From contig NZ_JAFIWB010000019.1 of the NCBI RefSeq assembly GCF_017163705.1, forward strand, positions 1 to 64,000: a stretch of DNA of 64,000 nucleotides, read 5' to 3'. Made by a program: the position numbers and the translations under genes. This stretch comes from Xanthomonas bonasiae. GTDB taxonomy: Bacteria > Pseudomonadota > Gammaproteobacteria > Xanthomonadales > Xanthomonadaceae. Under the pieces are notes generated by a model. The model ran no database searches. It was given only the letters and a program-made list of their open reading frames with translations, and was not told the origin of the DNA. Below, one piece after another: positions 15,048 to 23,868 of this stretch (positions are counted from its first letter, which is position 1; each line of letters opens with the position of its first letter).

Positions 15048-16085
15048 CTACGGCGCAAAACCGAGCCCCGTCGCCTTCACCCGCACCCGCGCCAAAATCT
15101 TGTGCGAGGTCATGTACAGCGTGCGGCCGTCGTCGCCGAAGGCGCAGTTGGCGACGGGGCCGCCGGTTTCGATGCGGCCCAGGCGGCGGCCGTCGGGTGC
15201 GAACACCAGCACGCCGCCGGGGCCGGTGGCGAACAGGCGGCCGTCGCTGGCCACGGCGATGCCGTCCGGCAGGCCGGGGTTGGCGTCGCCGACGATGTCG
15301 GACGCGTCGGCGAAGAGGCGCTTGCCGGTGACTTCGCCGCGCGCGTCGAGCGTGTACGCGGTCCAGATCGGTCGCGCCGGATCGGAATTGGCCACGTACA
15401 GGGTGCGCTCGTCGGGCGACAGGGCGATGCCGTTGGGCAGGCTCAGGCTGTCGTCGAGCAGGTGCACGCTGCCGTCGGTGTCCAGGCGATAGACGCCGTT
15501 GAAGCGCAGTTCCTTGACCGGGGAGTTGTCCCCGTCCTTCAGGCCGTACGGCGGGTCGGTGAAGAACACCACGCCGTCGCTGCGCTGGATCAGGTCGTTG
15601 GGGCTGTTGAGGCGGTGGCCGTCGTAGGCGCTGGCCAGGATCGTCTTGCGTCGCGTGGCCGGATCGAGCCGGGCCACGGCGCGCGTACCCGAATCGGCGA
15701 GCAGCACGCTGCCGGACGGCTCGGCGTGCATGCCGTTGGCGCCAGCCTCGCGCAAGGCGTCCAGCGGCGGGCCGGCGTAGCCGGAGGGCTTGAGGAACAC
15801 CGACAGGCCGTCGCGCTCGGACCAGCGGTACATGGTGTTCTGCGGAACGTCGTTGAACAGCAGGTAGCCGCCGTCGCGGACCCAGGCCGGGCCTTCCGAC
15901 CAGGTGAAGCCTTCGGCGATGCGTTCGATGCGCGCGTCCGCCGCCACCGTGTCGCTGAACGCGGGGTCGAACGCGGTGACATGGCCGATCACGGGGAAGC
16001 GCGGCGCGGGCGGCTGGCTCTTCGCACAGCAGGCGAGCAACGCCAGCACGGAGGCGGCGAGCAGGACGCGGGTCGGCAATCGCAT
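15048..16085 (-). CDS. SMP-30/gluconolactonase-family exported protein
   Basis: 345 residues. The N-terminus MRLPTRVLLAASVLALLACC carries a hydrophobic stretch and a plausible lipobox (LLAC), so it is exported and possibly a lipoprotein. The six-bladed propeller shows the metal-site positions typical of the family: Glu in AEGFTWSEGPAW, Asn in LNSPNDLI, Asp in LPDGIAVASDG, plus LSLPNGIALSPDE. Members hydrolyse sugar lactones or related esters. A role in the periplasmic oxidation of aldoses to aldonates is possible. The start at 16085 is chosen over the longer frame from 16160 to place the signal peptide first. It is divergent from the lipoprotein gene at 16290. Confidence 0.8.
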   Translation of the reverse strand: MRLPTRVLLAASVLALLACCAKSQPPAPRFPVIGHVTAFDPAFSDTVAADARIERIAEGFTWSEGPAWVRDGGYLLFNDVPQNTMYRWSERDGLSVFLKPSGYAGPPLDALREAGANGMHAEPSGSVLLADSGTRAVARLDPATRRKTILASAYDGHRLNSPNDLIQRSDGVVFFTDPPYGLKDGDNSPVKELRFNGVYRLDTDGSVHLLDDSLSLPNGIALSPDERTLYVANSDPARPIWTAYTLDARGEVTGKRLFADASDIVGDANPGLPDGIAVASDGRLFATGPGGVLVFAPDGRRLGRIETGGPVANCAFGDDGRTLYMTSHKILARVRVKATGLGFAP

Positions 16086-16289
16086 CGGAGGATTCCTGGG
16101 TGGTGTGGGGCGATGATGCCATCTGCCGGGCGCGTGCTCTTCACCTCCGCGCGCCCGCACGGCTGCGTATGCTCGCGGCCACGGTGGCGCGCCCGTGCGG
16201 GCTGCAGCGCGCCGACGCGATGGCTACAATCGCCGGCAACATGCCTGGCCGCGGACACGCGCGACAGGCGTTCAAAGGAGAGGCGCACC

Positions 16290-16919
16290 ATGGACTCTGT
16301 TTCCCCCGGCGACATCCGCCCACCGCCGCGCGCTGGGCGCCGGCTCGTGCAGCGCGGCGCGACGCTGCTGGCGGCGGCGCTGCTGGCCGCCTGCGCCGGT
16401 GCGCAACCCCCACCTTCATCGATTCCCACTACAAAGGAGCGGGCCATGTCGGAGATGACGCCAGAGCAACTGGCACAAGGCGTAGTGCGGCTGATCCTGG
16501 CGATCGGCGGCAAGCAGGACCTGACCCCGGCGCAGGTCGCCACGCATGCGGGCCTGCAGGTGGAGGCCGGCGACACCGCGCATGCGTTCAGCGCGTCGGG
16601 CCCGGTCGCCGGCGGCGGGCGCTATGCGCTGGAGTCGGTCGCCGATGCCGATGGAGAGCTGCCGTCGCGGCTGGACTTCGCCTTCGCACCGGCATCCGCT
16701 GCGCCGGCGCGCTGCACGCAGCCGCTCGGTGCGTACAAGCAGGCGTTGACCGAGGCCGGCTTCGCCGCGCAGTGGATCGCGCCGCCGCGCCCGGGCAGCC
16801 CCGGCCGCTGGCATTTCGAACGCGGCGCCGTGGTGGTGTACGCGTTCGTCGGCCACGCTGCCGGCGCGGATGATGCGCAGGCCTGCGTGTCGCTGTTGCA
16901 GATCCTGGCCACCGCATAA
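16290..16919 (+). CDS. Lipoprotein, probable immunity protein to the adjacent type IV effector
   Basis: 209 residues from ATG 16290 (CAAAGGAG upstream). The start has a basic n-region, the hydrophobic stretch ATLLAAALLAACAG and a lipobox LAAC with Cys at residue 35, so the protein should sit in the periplasm as a lipoprotein. The globular part runs from about residue 53 to the end and contains two Cys in APARCTQPLGAY and AQACVSLL. A second ATG at 16446 is also preceded by CAAAGGAG and would give a 157-residue form without signal. It is followed after 11 bp by the effector gene on the same strand. In Xanthomonas, immunity lipoproteins (X-Tfi) are encoded directly beside type IV effectors (X-Tfe), which is the basis of the call. 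Confidence 0.68.
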   Translation: MDSVSPGDIRPPPRAGRRLVQRGATLLAAALLAACAGAQPPPSSIPTTKERAMSEMTPEQLAQGVVRLILAIGGKQDLTPAQVATHAGLQVEAGDTAHAFSASGPVAGGGRYALESVADADGELPSRLDFAFAPASAAPARCTQPLGAYKQALTEAGFAAQWIAPPRPGSPGRWHFERGAVVVYAFVGHAAGADDAQACVSLLQILATA

Positions 16920-16930
16920 GGAGATGGGTG

Positions 16931-18274
16931 ATGGCGACCGACGATGACCTGAAGAAGATGGTGGATACGTTCGAGGCGGCGCACGCCAAGGAAGGCCAGG
17001 CGCTGCGCAAGATGCTGGACAACACGCCCGAGCTCAAGGCGCGGGTGGAGCAGGCGATCGAGCAGAAGCAGCTGTCCGGGTTCGGGCCGCATCCGCGCGA
17101 CGGCGGCGGCGCGTACCGGCCGAGTACCGGCGAGATTCTGTTGCCGATGGACGTGCTGCGTACCGCCAAGATGGACGCGCCGCGCGACGATTCGGCCAAT
17201 ACCGCGCGGATCATCCTCGGCCACGAGATCGGCCATGCGATCAACAAGGCGGCGATCGACAAGTCCGATGCCGCGTTCAAGGACAAGATCGACGAGATCG
17301 CCAGGTCGCCTTCGCCGCACGACTACACCGCGGCACTGAAGGCGCATGGCGCGGAGGAGCGCACGCGCGAGTCCAAGGACGAGATCGCCGGGATCAACAC
17401 GCTGGCCGACTACGTCAAGCACAGCAATCCCAAGGCGACGCTGAAGGACCTGTACAACGCCAGCACGGAGATGGCCAACTACATCGACAAGGATGGCGAG
17501 GGCGCCAAGGCGACCTACAAGGCCAAGGACGGGCTGACCTTCGGCAACGACCTGAAGATCGACGCGAACGCGCCGAAGAACGTCGAGGCGATGGGCAAGC
17601 TGTTCTACGACGCGCGCGGCTATCCGCAGAACTACGGTGCGCGCGACCTGGGCATGGTCGCCGAGGCCGAGGATGCTGCGCAGTTGCGCGATCCCAAGCG
17701 TGCGCCGCCGGAAGTGCGCGCCGACCTGAAAGCGTTGGGCATCGACCAAGCCAAGGTGCCGGCGGCGTGGATCCCGAACGGTTTCCGCGATACCGGCGCG
17801 ACGCCGCCGGCGCCGCGTGCCGGCGCACCTACGGCCGAGCCGACCGGCGCGGACCGCGCGCTGCACGACAAGGTGCGCAGCGGTGTGGCCCAGGCCGAGC
17901 AGGCGCTGGGCAAGGGCTGGGACGACAACAGCGAACGCATGACCGCCAGCCTGACCCTGCTGGCCAGGCAGAGCGGTTTCAGCGAGCGCGACCAGCTGTC
18001 GGTGGGCTTCAACCGGCCCACCGGCGCGCACCAGGGCGGCGAGCTGGCGTTCGTGTACCGCGACGGCGCCACGGCGTCGCCCGATCCCTACGCCAACCGC
18101 GCGCACATGACGACCAGTGAGGCGATCGCGCGGCCGGCGCAGGAGACCTACCAGCAGCTGCAGGAGCAGACCGCGCAGCAGGCGCAGACCCAGCGCACGG
18201 TGCAGGCGCAGGAACAGGCCACGCAAGCGCAGGCACAGACCCAGGCCACGTCGCCGCCGGTCCTGACGCGCTGA
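16931..18274 (+). CDS. Putative type IV secretion effector: HEXXH metallopeptidase with XVIPCD-like C-terminus
   Basis: 447 residues. A zinc-protease motif HEIGH at about residues 98-102 (ARIILGHEIGHAINKAA) is followed by a DDDxAN-like and ESKDEIAG acidic stretch that may give the third ligand. The N-terminal 300 residues have no signal peptide. From about residue 307 the sequence has the XVIPCD layout: ADRALHDKVRSGVAQAEQALGKGWDDNSERMTASLTLLARQSGFSERDQL, then AFVYRDG, then a tail of repeated Gln/Ala (QEQTAQQAQTQRT...). XVIPCDs are the secretion signal recognised by VirD4 of the antibacterial type IV system of Xanthomonadales. The GLxRIDHV box is degenerate (GFSERDQL). GTG 16928 is an alternative start. 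The protein would act on rival bacteria; its target is unknown. Confidence 0.78.
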   Translation: MATDDDLKKMVDTFEAAHAKEGQALRKMLDNTPELKARVEQAIEQKQLSGFGPHPRDGGGAYRPSTGEILLPMDVLRTAKMDAPRDDSANTARIILGHEIGHAINKAAIDKSDAAFKDKIDEIARSPSPHDYTAALKAHGAEERTRESKDEIAGINTLADYVKHSNPKATLKDLYNASTEMANYIDKDGEGAKATYKAKDGLTFGNDLKIDANAPKNVEAMGKLFYDARGYPQNYGARDLGMVAEAEDAAQLRDPKRAPPEVRADLKALGIDQAKVPAAWIPNGFRDTGATPPAPRAGAPTAEPTGADRALHDKVRSGVAQAEQALGKGWDDNSERMTASLTLLARQSGFSERDQLSVGFNRPTGAHQGGELAFVYRDGATASPDPYANRAHMTTSEAIARPAQETYQQLQEQTAQQAQTQRTVQAQEQATQAQAQTQATSPPVLTR

Positions 18275-18554
18275 GCCGCAGCCGTATTGCACGTCGGAGC
18301 CGCGCCATCTCTCGCCGCGCGGCGCCAGGCAGGGGCCGCCGCCGTGGCGCGGCCCCTGCGTTCGCCTCATCCGCGACGACAACGGCACCGTGTCGCCGGA
18401 CGGTCGCTTTCCCTCGCGGTCATGGCCAGAAGGCGTCGGCCGCCTGCACCGCGGGTTGTACGCATAGCCCGCTAGTCACCCTGACTTAATGGCGCTGCCG
18501 CGCGACGCCTGCCGCCCTATCGTGCAGCCATGACGAACTAGGGAGGAAGAGGTC

Positions 18555-19724
18555 ATGCGTCTGCGCCGATATGCTGCCGCCCTGCTGGCCGTGTGTCCCT
18601 TGCTTGCGTTGGCAACAGAGCCACATCCGACACGGTTGCCCAACGCCAGCGCGCTGGATGCGCAAGTGGCGCGTGCGCTGGCCGCCACGCATGCCAACGG
18701 CCTCGCGCTGGCGGTGATCGACCAGGGGCGGGTCGTGCACGTGCGCGCCTATGGCAAGCGCAACGCCGCTGGCGATCCCTTGCAGCCCGACACGGTGATG
18801 TATGGCGCATCGCTGACCAAGATGGCGTTCGCCTACATGGTGATGCAACTGGCCGAGCAGGGCGTGCTGGACCTGGATCGCCCGATCGCCGACTACCTGG
18901 ACAAACCGCTCCCCGACTATCCGGCCGACCCGAAATACGGACCCTGGGCGGACCTCGCCGGCGATCCCCGCTGGCGCATGTTGACCGCGCGCATGCTGCT
19001 GACCCACAGCGCCGGCTTCGCCAACTTCGCGTTCGTGGAGCCCGACGGCAAGCTGCGCATCCACTTCGCTCCCGGCAGCCGCTACGCCTATTCCGGCGAA
19101 GGCCTGATCCTGCTGCAGTTCGTGCTCGAACGCGGCCTGGGTCTGGACGTGGGTCAGGAAATGCAGCGCCGCGTGTTCGACCGCTTCGGCATGCAGCGCA
19201 CCAGCATGACCTGGCGGCCGGACTTCGCCGCCAACCTGGCCGATGGATGGACCGCGGACGGCAGCGTGGAGCCGCACGATGAACGCGGCACGGTGCGCGC
19301 GGCAGGCTCGATGGACACGACGATCGCCGACATGGCCAAGTTCGCGGCAGGCTATCTCGCGGGCAAGGGGCTTTCGCCGCGGGGCGCGTCGATGCTGACC
19401 GCGCCGCAGCTGGCGATCACCACCGCGTCGCAGTTCCCGACGCTGCAGGACGAACTCCCGCCCGAGCGCCGGCGCGCCGACCTCGCCGCGGGCCTGGGCG
19501 TAGTGGCGTTCCGCGGAGCGCAAGGCGCCGCGTTCCTGAAAGGCGGGCACAACGACAGCACCGGCAATCTGCTGGTCTGCGCCAGGCGCTACCAGCGCTG
19601 CGTGGTCATCCTGTCGAACGACGTGCGCGCCGAGCGCGCGTTCCCGGCCCTGATCGACTTCGCCATGGGCAAGACCGGTGCGCCGTGGACGTGGGAGTAC
19701 GGCGACATGCAGTTCGTCCGTTGA
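18555..19724 (+). CDS. Beta-lactamase-family serine hydrolase, exported
   Basis: 389 residues with signal peptide MRLRRYAAALLAVCPLLALA. The serine beta-lactamase/DD-peptidase fold is shown by S-x-x-K (SLTK at about 86-89), a YxxS/N-like YAYSGEG motif (Tyr general base) and a C-terminal KGGHND in the KTG/HxG position. This is the class C-like 'estB/AmpC-related' family, which includes esterases, D-aminopeptidases and peptidoglycan enzymes rather than true antibiotic resistance. RBS is GGGAGGAAGAGG. It is monocistronic, convergent with the GH10 gene on its right. The 280 bp to its left (18275-18554) show no other feature. Confidence 0.85.
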   Translation: MRLRRYAAALLAVCPLLALATEPHPTRLPNASALDAQVARALAATHANGLALAVIDQGRVVHVRAYGKRNAAGDPLQPDTVMYGASLTKMAFAYMVMQLAEQGVLDLDRPIADYLDKPLPDYPADPKYGPWADLAGDPRWRMLTARMLLTHSAGFANFAFVEPDGKLRIHFAPGSRYAYSGEGLILLQFVLERGLGLDVGQEMQRRVFDRFGMQRTSMTWRPDFAANLADGWTADGSVEPHDERGTVRAAGSMDTTIADMAKFAAGYLAGKGLSPRGASMLTAPQLAITTASQFPTLQDELPPERRRADLAAGLGVVAFRGAQGAAFLKGGHNDSTGNLLVCARRYQRCVVILSNDVRAERAFPALIDFAMGKTGAPWTWEYGDMQFVR

Positions 19725-19772
19725 ACGGCGTCTGTCGATCGCCGATCGCAGCCGCGCGCTGTTGGGCGCGCG

Positions 19773-20972
19773 CTACTGCGCCTGCGCCGGCACCGCCAGC
19801 ACCGCGTCGAACGCAGGCTTGGGCTTGCGTTCGCGGTCGAACAGCAGCGGATAGTTGCGGCGCCCCGGCACCGGGTAGTCGTTCTTCCACGACATGCCGT
19901 CGTCCACGCCCCACACGCTGACCCGCGCCAGCTTGTCGCGCTTGCGCCAGAACAGCCGGAACAGTTCGGCATAGCGGTCGCGCAGCTGCGCCTGCACGTC
20001 CGCCGGCAGGCCGTCGCGGTACGGATCGAGGTAGCGCTTGAACTCCGGCAGCTGGAACTGCTTGTGCGCCATCCCGGTGCCGATCACCTGGCCTTCCTTG
20101 GTCAGCGGCAGCACGTCCACGTCCAGTTCGGTGATCATCACCTTAACCCCGAGCGCGGCGTAGGCGTCGATCGCCGCCTCGATGTCGTGCTGGCTGGGGT
20201 AGTCCAGGCCCCAGTGGCCCTGCATGCCGACGCCGTCGATGCGGATGCCGGCGCGCTGCAGCATCTTCACCATGCGCACGATGCCGTCGCGCTTTTCCGG
20301 GCGCCAGGCGTTGAAATCGTTGTAGTACAGCTGCGCATCCGGCGCGTACTGCGCGGCGAAGCGAAACGCCTGCCGCACCAGTTCGTCGCCGTCGCCGACG
20401 CGCTCCACCCACTTGGTGTTGCGGTAGCTGCCGTCCTCGTCGATCACCTCGTTGACCACGTCCCAGGCCTGCACCTTGCCGACGTAGCGCCCGGCCACCG
20501 CCTGGATGTGCGCGCGCATGCGTTCGATCTGCGCGTCGCGGCCGTTGGGCCTGCCCTGCGCATCGACGAAGAACCAATCCGGGGTCTGGTTGTGCCAGAC
20601 CAGGGTATGGCCGACCACGAACATGCCGTGGCGGCGGCCGTAGTCGACGAAGGCATCGGCGGCGGCGAAGTCGAAGACGCCCGGGCGCGGATTGACCACT
20701 TCGGCCTTCATCGCGTTCTCGGCAGTGATCGCGTTGAACTGCCGCGGCACCAGCGCGGCGGAGGCGGCGTCCTTGCCGGAGACGATGTCGGCGTTGACCG
20801 CGGTGCCGATCAGGAACGCGCCGGCATAGGCGTCCTTGAGGCCGCGGCCGTCCGCCGCTGCGTTCGGCGTGCGCGACGCGGCGGCAGGTCGGTCGGCGGC
20901 GCCCGCCGTCGCCGTGCCGAGCAGGCAGGCCAACAGCAGGGTCGCGACGCGTGTCTTGCGCAATGCAGGCAT
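19773..20972 (-). CDS. GH10 endo-xylanase, secreted (Xyn10C-like)
   Basis: 399 residues with signal peptide MPALRKTRVATLLLACLLGTATAGAA. It cleaves internal beta-1,4 bonds of xylan by retaining catalysis. The acid/base Glu is at about 175 in WDVVNEVIDE and the nucleophile Glu at about 282 in VMITELDVDV. The substrate-site motifs FNAITAENAMK, GHTLVWHNQTP and YYNDFN are intact. A start at 20972 is supported by AAGGA and the signal peptide. An earlier ATG at 21071 overlaps the GH2 stop codon in ATGA and would add 33 residues. It is the last gene of the minus-strand xylan operon. Similar order is described near xytB in X. campestris. Confidence 0.92.
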   Translation of the reverse strand: MPALRKTRVATLLLACLLGTATAGAADRPAAASRTPNAAADGRGLKDAYAGAFLIGTAVNADIVSGKDAASAALVPRQFNAITAENAMKAEVVNPRPGVFDFAAADAFVDYGRRHGMFVVGHTLVWHNQTPDWFFVDAQGRPNGRDAQIERMRAHIQAVAGRYVGKVQAWDVVNEVIDEDGSYRNTKWVERVGDGDELVRQAFRFAAQYAPDAQLYYNDFNAWRPEKRDGIVRMVKMLQRAGIRIDGVGMQGHWGLDYPSQHDIEAAIDAYAALGVKVMITELDVDVLPLTKEGQVIGTGMAHKQFQLPEFKRYLDPYRDGLPADVQAQLRDRYAELFRLFWRKRDKLARVSVWGVDDGMSWKNDYPVPGRRNYPLLFDRERKPKPAFDAVLAVPAQAQ

Positions 20973-21067
20973 GGCGGCGGTCCTTGTTCGAGCGTGGGGG
21001 TCGCGTGGAAGCGTGGTACGCGTGCGGCGACGTGCAGGCGGCGCCTGCGTGCCGACGGGCGCGTCGT

Positions 21068-23809
21068 TCATGGCTGCACCCGCAGTTGCGTGTGCGCGGC
21101 CTGCAGCGTGTCCGCTTCGACGTGCAGGGTAATGGTGCCGCTCTCACCCGGCAGGGCGCGCACGATCGCCAGCGCCAGGCCGTTGAACGCATTGCGTGCG
21201 GGCGCGGCGAACGACTCCAGGTCGGTGGGATCGCCGTTGTCGGTGGCGACGAGTTCGCCCGGGCCCTCGACGCGGAAGCGCAGCCGGTCCCCGGCGGTGG
21301 GCGCGGGAGTGCCGTCGCGGTCGAGCAGGCGCACGGTCACGAAGGCCAGGTCGCGGCCGTCGCTGTGAAGCGTGGTGCGGTCCGGCGTGACCTGCAGCCG
21401 CGCGGCCGGGCCGGCGGTGCGCACGCGCTCGCTGGCCCACGGCTTGCCGTCCTTGTAGGCCTGCACGCGCAGTTCGCCCGGCGCGTAGACCACCTCGTCC
21501 CAGCGCAGCCGGTACTGCAGCGGCGCCTTCTTCTTGCGTCCCTGCGAGACGCCGTTGACGAACAGTTCGGCCTCGTCGCCGGAGGTGAACACGTGCACCG
21601 GTGTGACCTGGCCCTCGCGGCCCGGCCAGGTCCAGTGCGGCAGCAGGTGCGCGATCGGCAGCTCGGGGCGCCAGCGCGCCTGGTACAGCCAGTAGCGGTC
21701 CTTGGGAAAGCCGGCCAGGTCGAAGATGCCGGAGTAGGAACTGCGCGAGGAGTAGTACGGGGTCGGTTCGCCCAGATAGTCGAAGCCGGTCCAGACGAAT
21801 TCGCCGGCGACGAACGGGTGCGTGTCGAGCGAAGCGAACACCTTGTCGGCACTGGCGCCGAAATCCACCGCGTGCAGTTCGTAGGCGCTGACCTGGTGGG
21901 CCACCGAATCGCCACCGCGGCCGTCGCGTACCGGCGCGCTGCTCTCAGCGGTGACCGGGAACAGATACACGCCGCGGCTGCTCAGCGCCGAGGCGGTCTC
22001 GCTGCTGAAGATCGGTTTGTGTGGGAAGCGCGCATGGAACAGCGGATATTGCGGCGGCTTGCGGATGCGCTCGGTGCCCGCGAACTCCGGCGTGTCGCGA
22101 ATGCCTTCGCCCTGGTAGTTGAGGCCGATCACGTCCAGCGCCGCGGGCAGCGGCATGTCCGCCGCGGCGTAGTTCATCGCCGCGGTGGCCAGGCGGGTGG
22201 GATCTTCTTCGTGCACGATGGCCTGCAGGCGCTGCGCGATCGCCGCGCCGGCCTCGCCGGTGTATTGCTCGCCGACTTCGTTGCCCACGCTCCACAGGAT
22301 CACCGACGGATGATTGCGGTCGCGGCGCAGCAGCGCGCGCAGGTCCGGTTCGTGCCAATCGCGAAACACCAGGTGGAAATCCAGCGGGGTCTTCTTCATT
22401 TCCCAGCTGTCGAACAGTTCGTCGACGACCAGCAGGCCCATGCGGTCGGTCAGTTCCAGCAGTTCCGGTGCCGGCGGGTTGTGGCTCATGCGGATCGCGT
22501 TGGCGCCCATCCCCTGCAGCAATTGCAGCTGGCGCTCGGCGGCGCGCAGGTTGAACGCGGCGCCGAGCGCGCCGAGGTCGTGGTGGTTGTTGACGCCGCG
22601 GATCGGCACGTGTTCGCCGTTGACCAGCAGGCCGCGGTCCGGATCCCAGCGCAGCGTGCGCACGCCGAACGGGGTTTCGTAGCGATCGACCACGCGGCCG
22701 TCCTGCGTCACTTCGGTGACTGCGACGTAGCGGTGCGGCCGTTGCGTCGGCGGCGGACCCCATAACCGTGGCTTGGCGATGCGCGCGCTGCCGTCGAGCG
22801 TGGCGCTGGCGCGCGCGGCGATGCAGGTACTGGCCGCGGCGATCCGCGCCACCGCCGCGCCTTGCCGGCGGCCCTCGGCATCGAGCGCATAGATCGCGGT
22901 GCTGGTTTGTACCTCTGCTTCCGCGTCGCTGCTGTTGTCCAGCGTCACCGCCACGCGCACCGTCGCCGCCTGCGCCGATACCTGCGGCGTGCTGACCTGC
23001 GTGCCCCACTGGCCGACATGCACCGGCGCGGTCTTGCTCAGCCACACGCTGCGGTACAGGCCGCCGCCGGGATACCAGCGCGCCGATTCGGGCGGGTTGT
23101 CCAGGCGGATCGCCAGCTGGTTGCTGCCGCCGGGCACCAGGTACGGGGTCAGGTCCACGCGCCAGGAGCTGTAGCCGTACGGCCAGCCGCCGACCAGGCG
23201 GCCGTTGAGCCAGACCGTGGCGTAGGACATCGCACCGTCGATGTCGAGGAACACCGCGCGGCCGCGGTCGCTGGCGGGAATGTCCAGGCGCTTGCGGTAC
23301 CAGCCCACGCCCCAGCTCGGCAGACGGCCCATGCCGCCGTACGGCCCGTCCTTCAGGAACGGCCCGGCGATCGCCCAGTCGTGCGGCAGGTCCACGCGCG
23401 TCCACGCGCTGTCGTCGAAGTCGGCGCGCACGAAGGCCACGTCGCTGCCCGGGTCGCCGGGCGGGCGCGGGTGGCGCTGCGCCGGGTCGGCGATGAAGGC
23501 GTTGCCGGTGGGCAGGATCCACGGCTTGAGCACTGGCCGCGTGCGCGGCACCACACGTTCGGCGGCGTCGGGCCGGGCATCGGCGACCTTGCCGTCGGCG
23601 CTGCGCGCGATGTCCGGGCGCACGTCGTAGTCCAGCGTGTCGCCGACGCCGGGCGCGTCGCCGCGATGGAAGCGCCAATCGGCATCGAGCGACAGCCGCT
23701 CGCGCGGGGGCGGCGACTGCGGCGCCGGCGCCGCGTCGACGCGGCCGACGGCAAGCATGGCCAGCACCAGCAACGGTGCGAGCGCGCGTTGCAGCGCGCG
23801 CCTGGGCAT
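21068..23809 (-). CDS. GH2-family glycosidase (beta-galactosidase/mannosidase/glucuronidase type), exported
   Basis: 913 residues. Signal peptide MPRRALQRALAPLLVLAMLAVGRVDA, then a GH2 jelly-roll domain (RLSLDADWRFHRGD...WYRKRLDIP), an Ig-like domain, the TIM barrel and C-terminal DUF4982-like and Ig-like modules. The barrel carries the acid/base Glu in WSVGNEVGEQ and the nucleophile Glu in KPIFSSETASALSSRG. The bulky size matches SusB-locus beta-galactosidases. In a xylan locus it probably removes galactosyl or other side groups from xylo-oligosaccharides. An in-frame GTG at 23872 overlaps the UxaC stop codon as GTGA and is an alternative, coupled start. Confidence 0.88.
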   Translation of the reverse strand: MPRRALQRALAPLLVLAMLAVGRVDAAPAPQSPPPRERLSLDADWRFHRGDAPGVGDTLDYDVRPDIARSADGKVADARPDAAERVVPRTRPVLKPWILPTGNAFIADPAQRHPRPPGDPGSDVAFVRADFDDSAWTRVDLPHDWAIAGPFLKDGPYGGMGRLPSWGVGWYRKRLDIPASDRGRAVFLDIDGAMSYATVWLNGRLVGGWPYGYSSWRVDLTPYLVPGGSNQLAIRLDNPPESARWYPGGGLYRSVWLSKTAPVHVGQWGTQVSTPQVSAQAATVRVAVTLDNSSDAEAEVQTSTAIYALDAEGRRQGAAVARIAAASTCIAARASATLDGSARIAKPRLWGPPPTQRPHRYVAVTEVTQDGRVVDRYETPFGVRTLRWDPDRGLLVNGEHVPIRGVNNHHDLGALGAAFNLRAAERQLQLLQGMGANAIRMSHNPPAPELLELTDRMGLLVVDELFDSWEMKKTPLDFHLVFRDWHEPDLRALLRRDRNHPSVILWSVGNEVGEQYTGEAGAAIAQRLQAIVHEEDPTRLATAAMNYAAADMPLPAALDVIGLNYQGEGIRDTPEFAGTERIRKPPQYPLFHARFPHKPIFSSETASALSSRGVYLFPVTAESSAPVRDGRGGDSVAHQVSAYELHAVDFGASADKVFASLDTHPFVAGEFVWTGFDYLGEPTPYYSSRSSYSGIFDLAGFPKDRYWLYQARWRPELPIAHLLPHWTWPGREGQVTPVHVFTSGDEAELFVNGVSQGRKKKAPLQYRLRWDEVVYAPGELRVQAYKDGKPWASERVRTAGPAARLQVTPDRTTLHSDGRDLAFVTVRLLDRDGTPAPTAGDRLRFRVEGPGELVATDNGDPTDLESFAAPARNAFNGLALAIVRALPGESGTITLHVEADTLQAAHTQLRVQP

Positions 23810-23868
23810 CGCCACGACGGTGTGCGCACGTTCGCGCGCCGACGCGGCGCCGCAGGTGGCACCCGCTG

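Noticed and set aside
18275-18554. Possible gene in the gap after the effector
   Set aside because: The frames are short, out of phase with any family and disrupted; nothing supports a gene.
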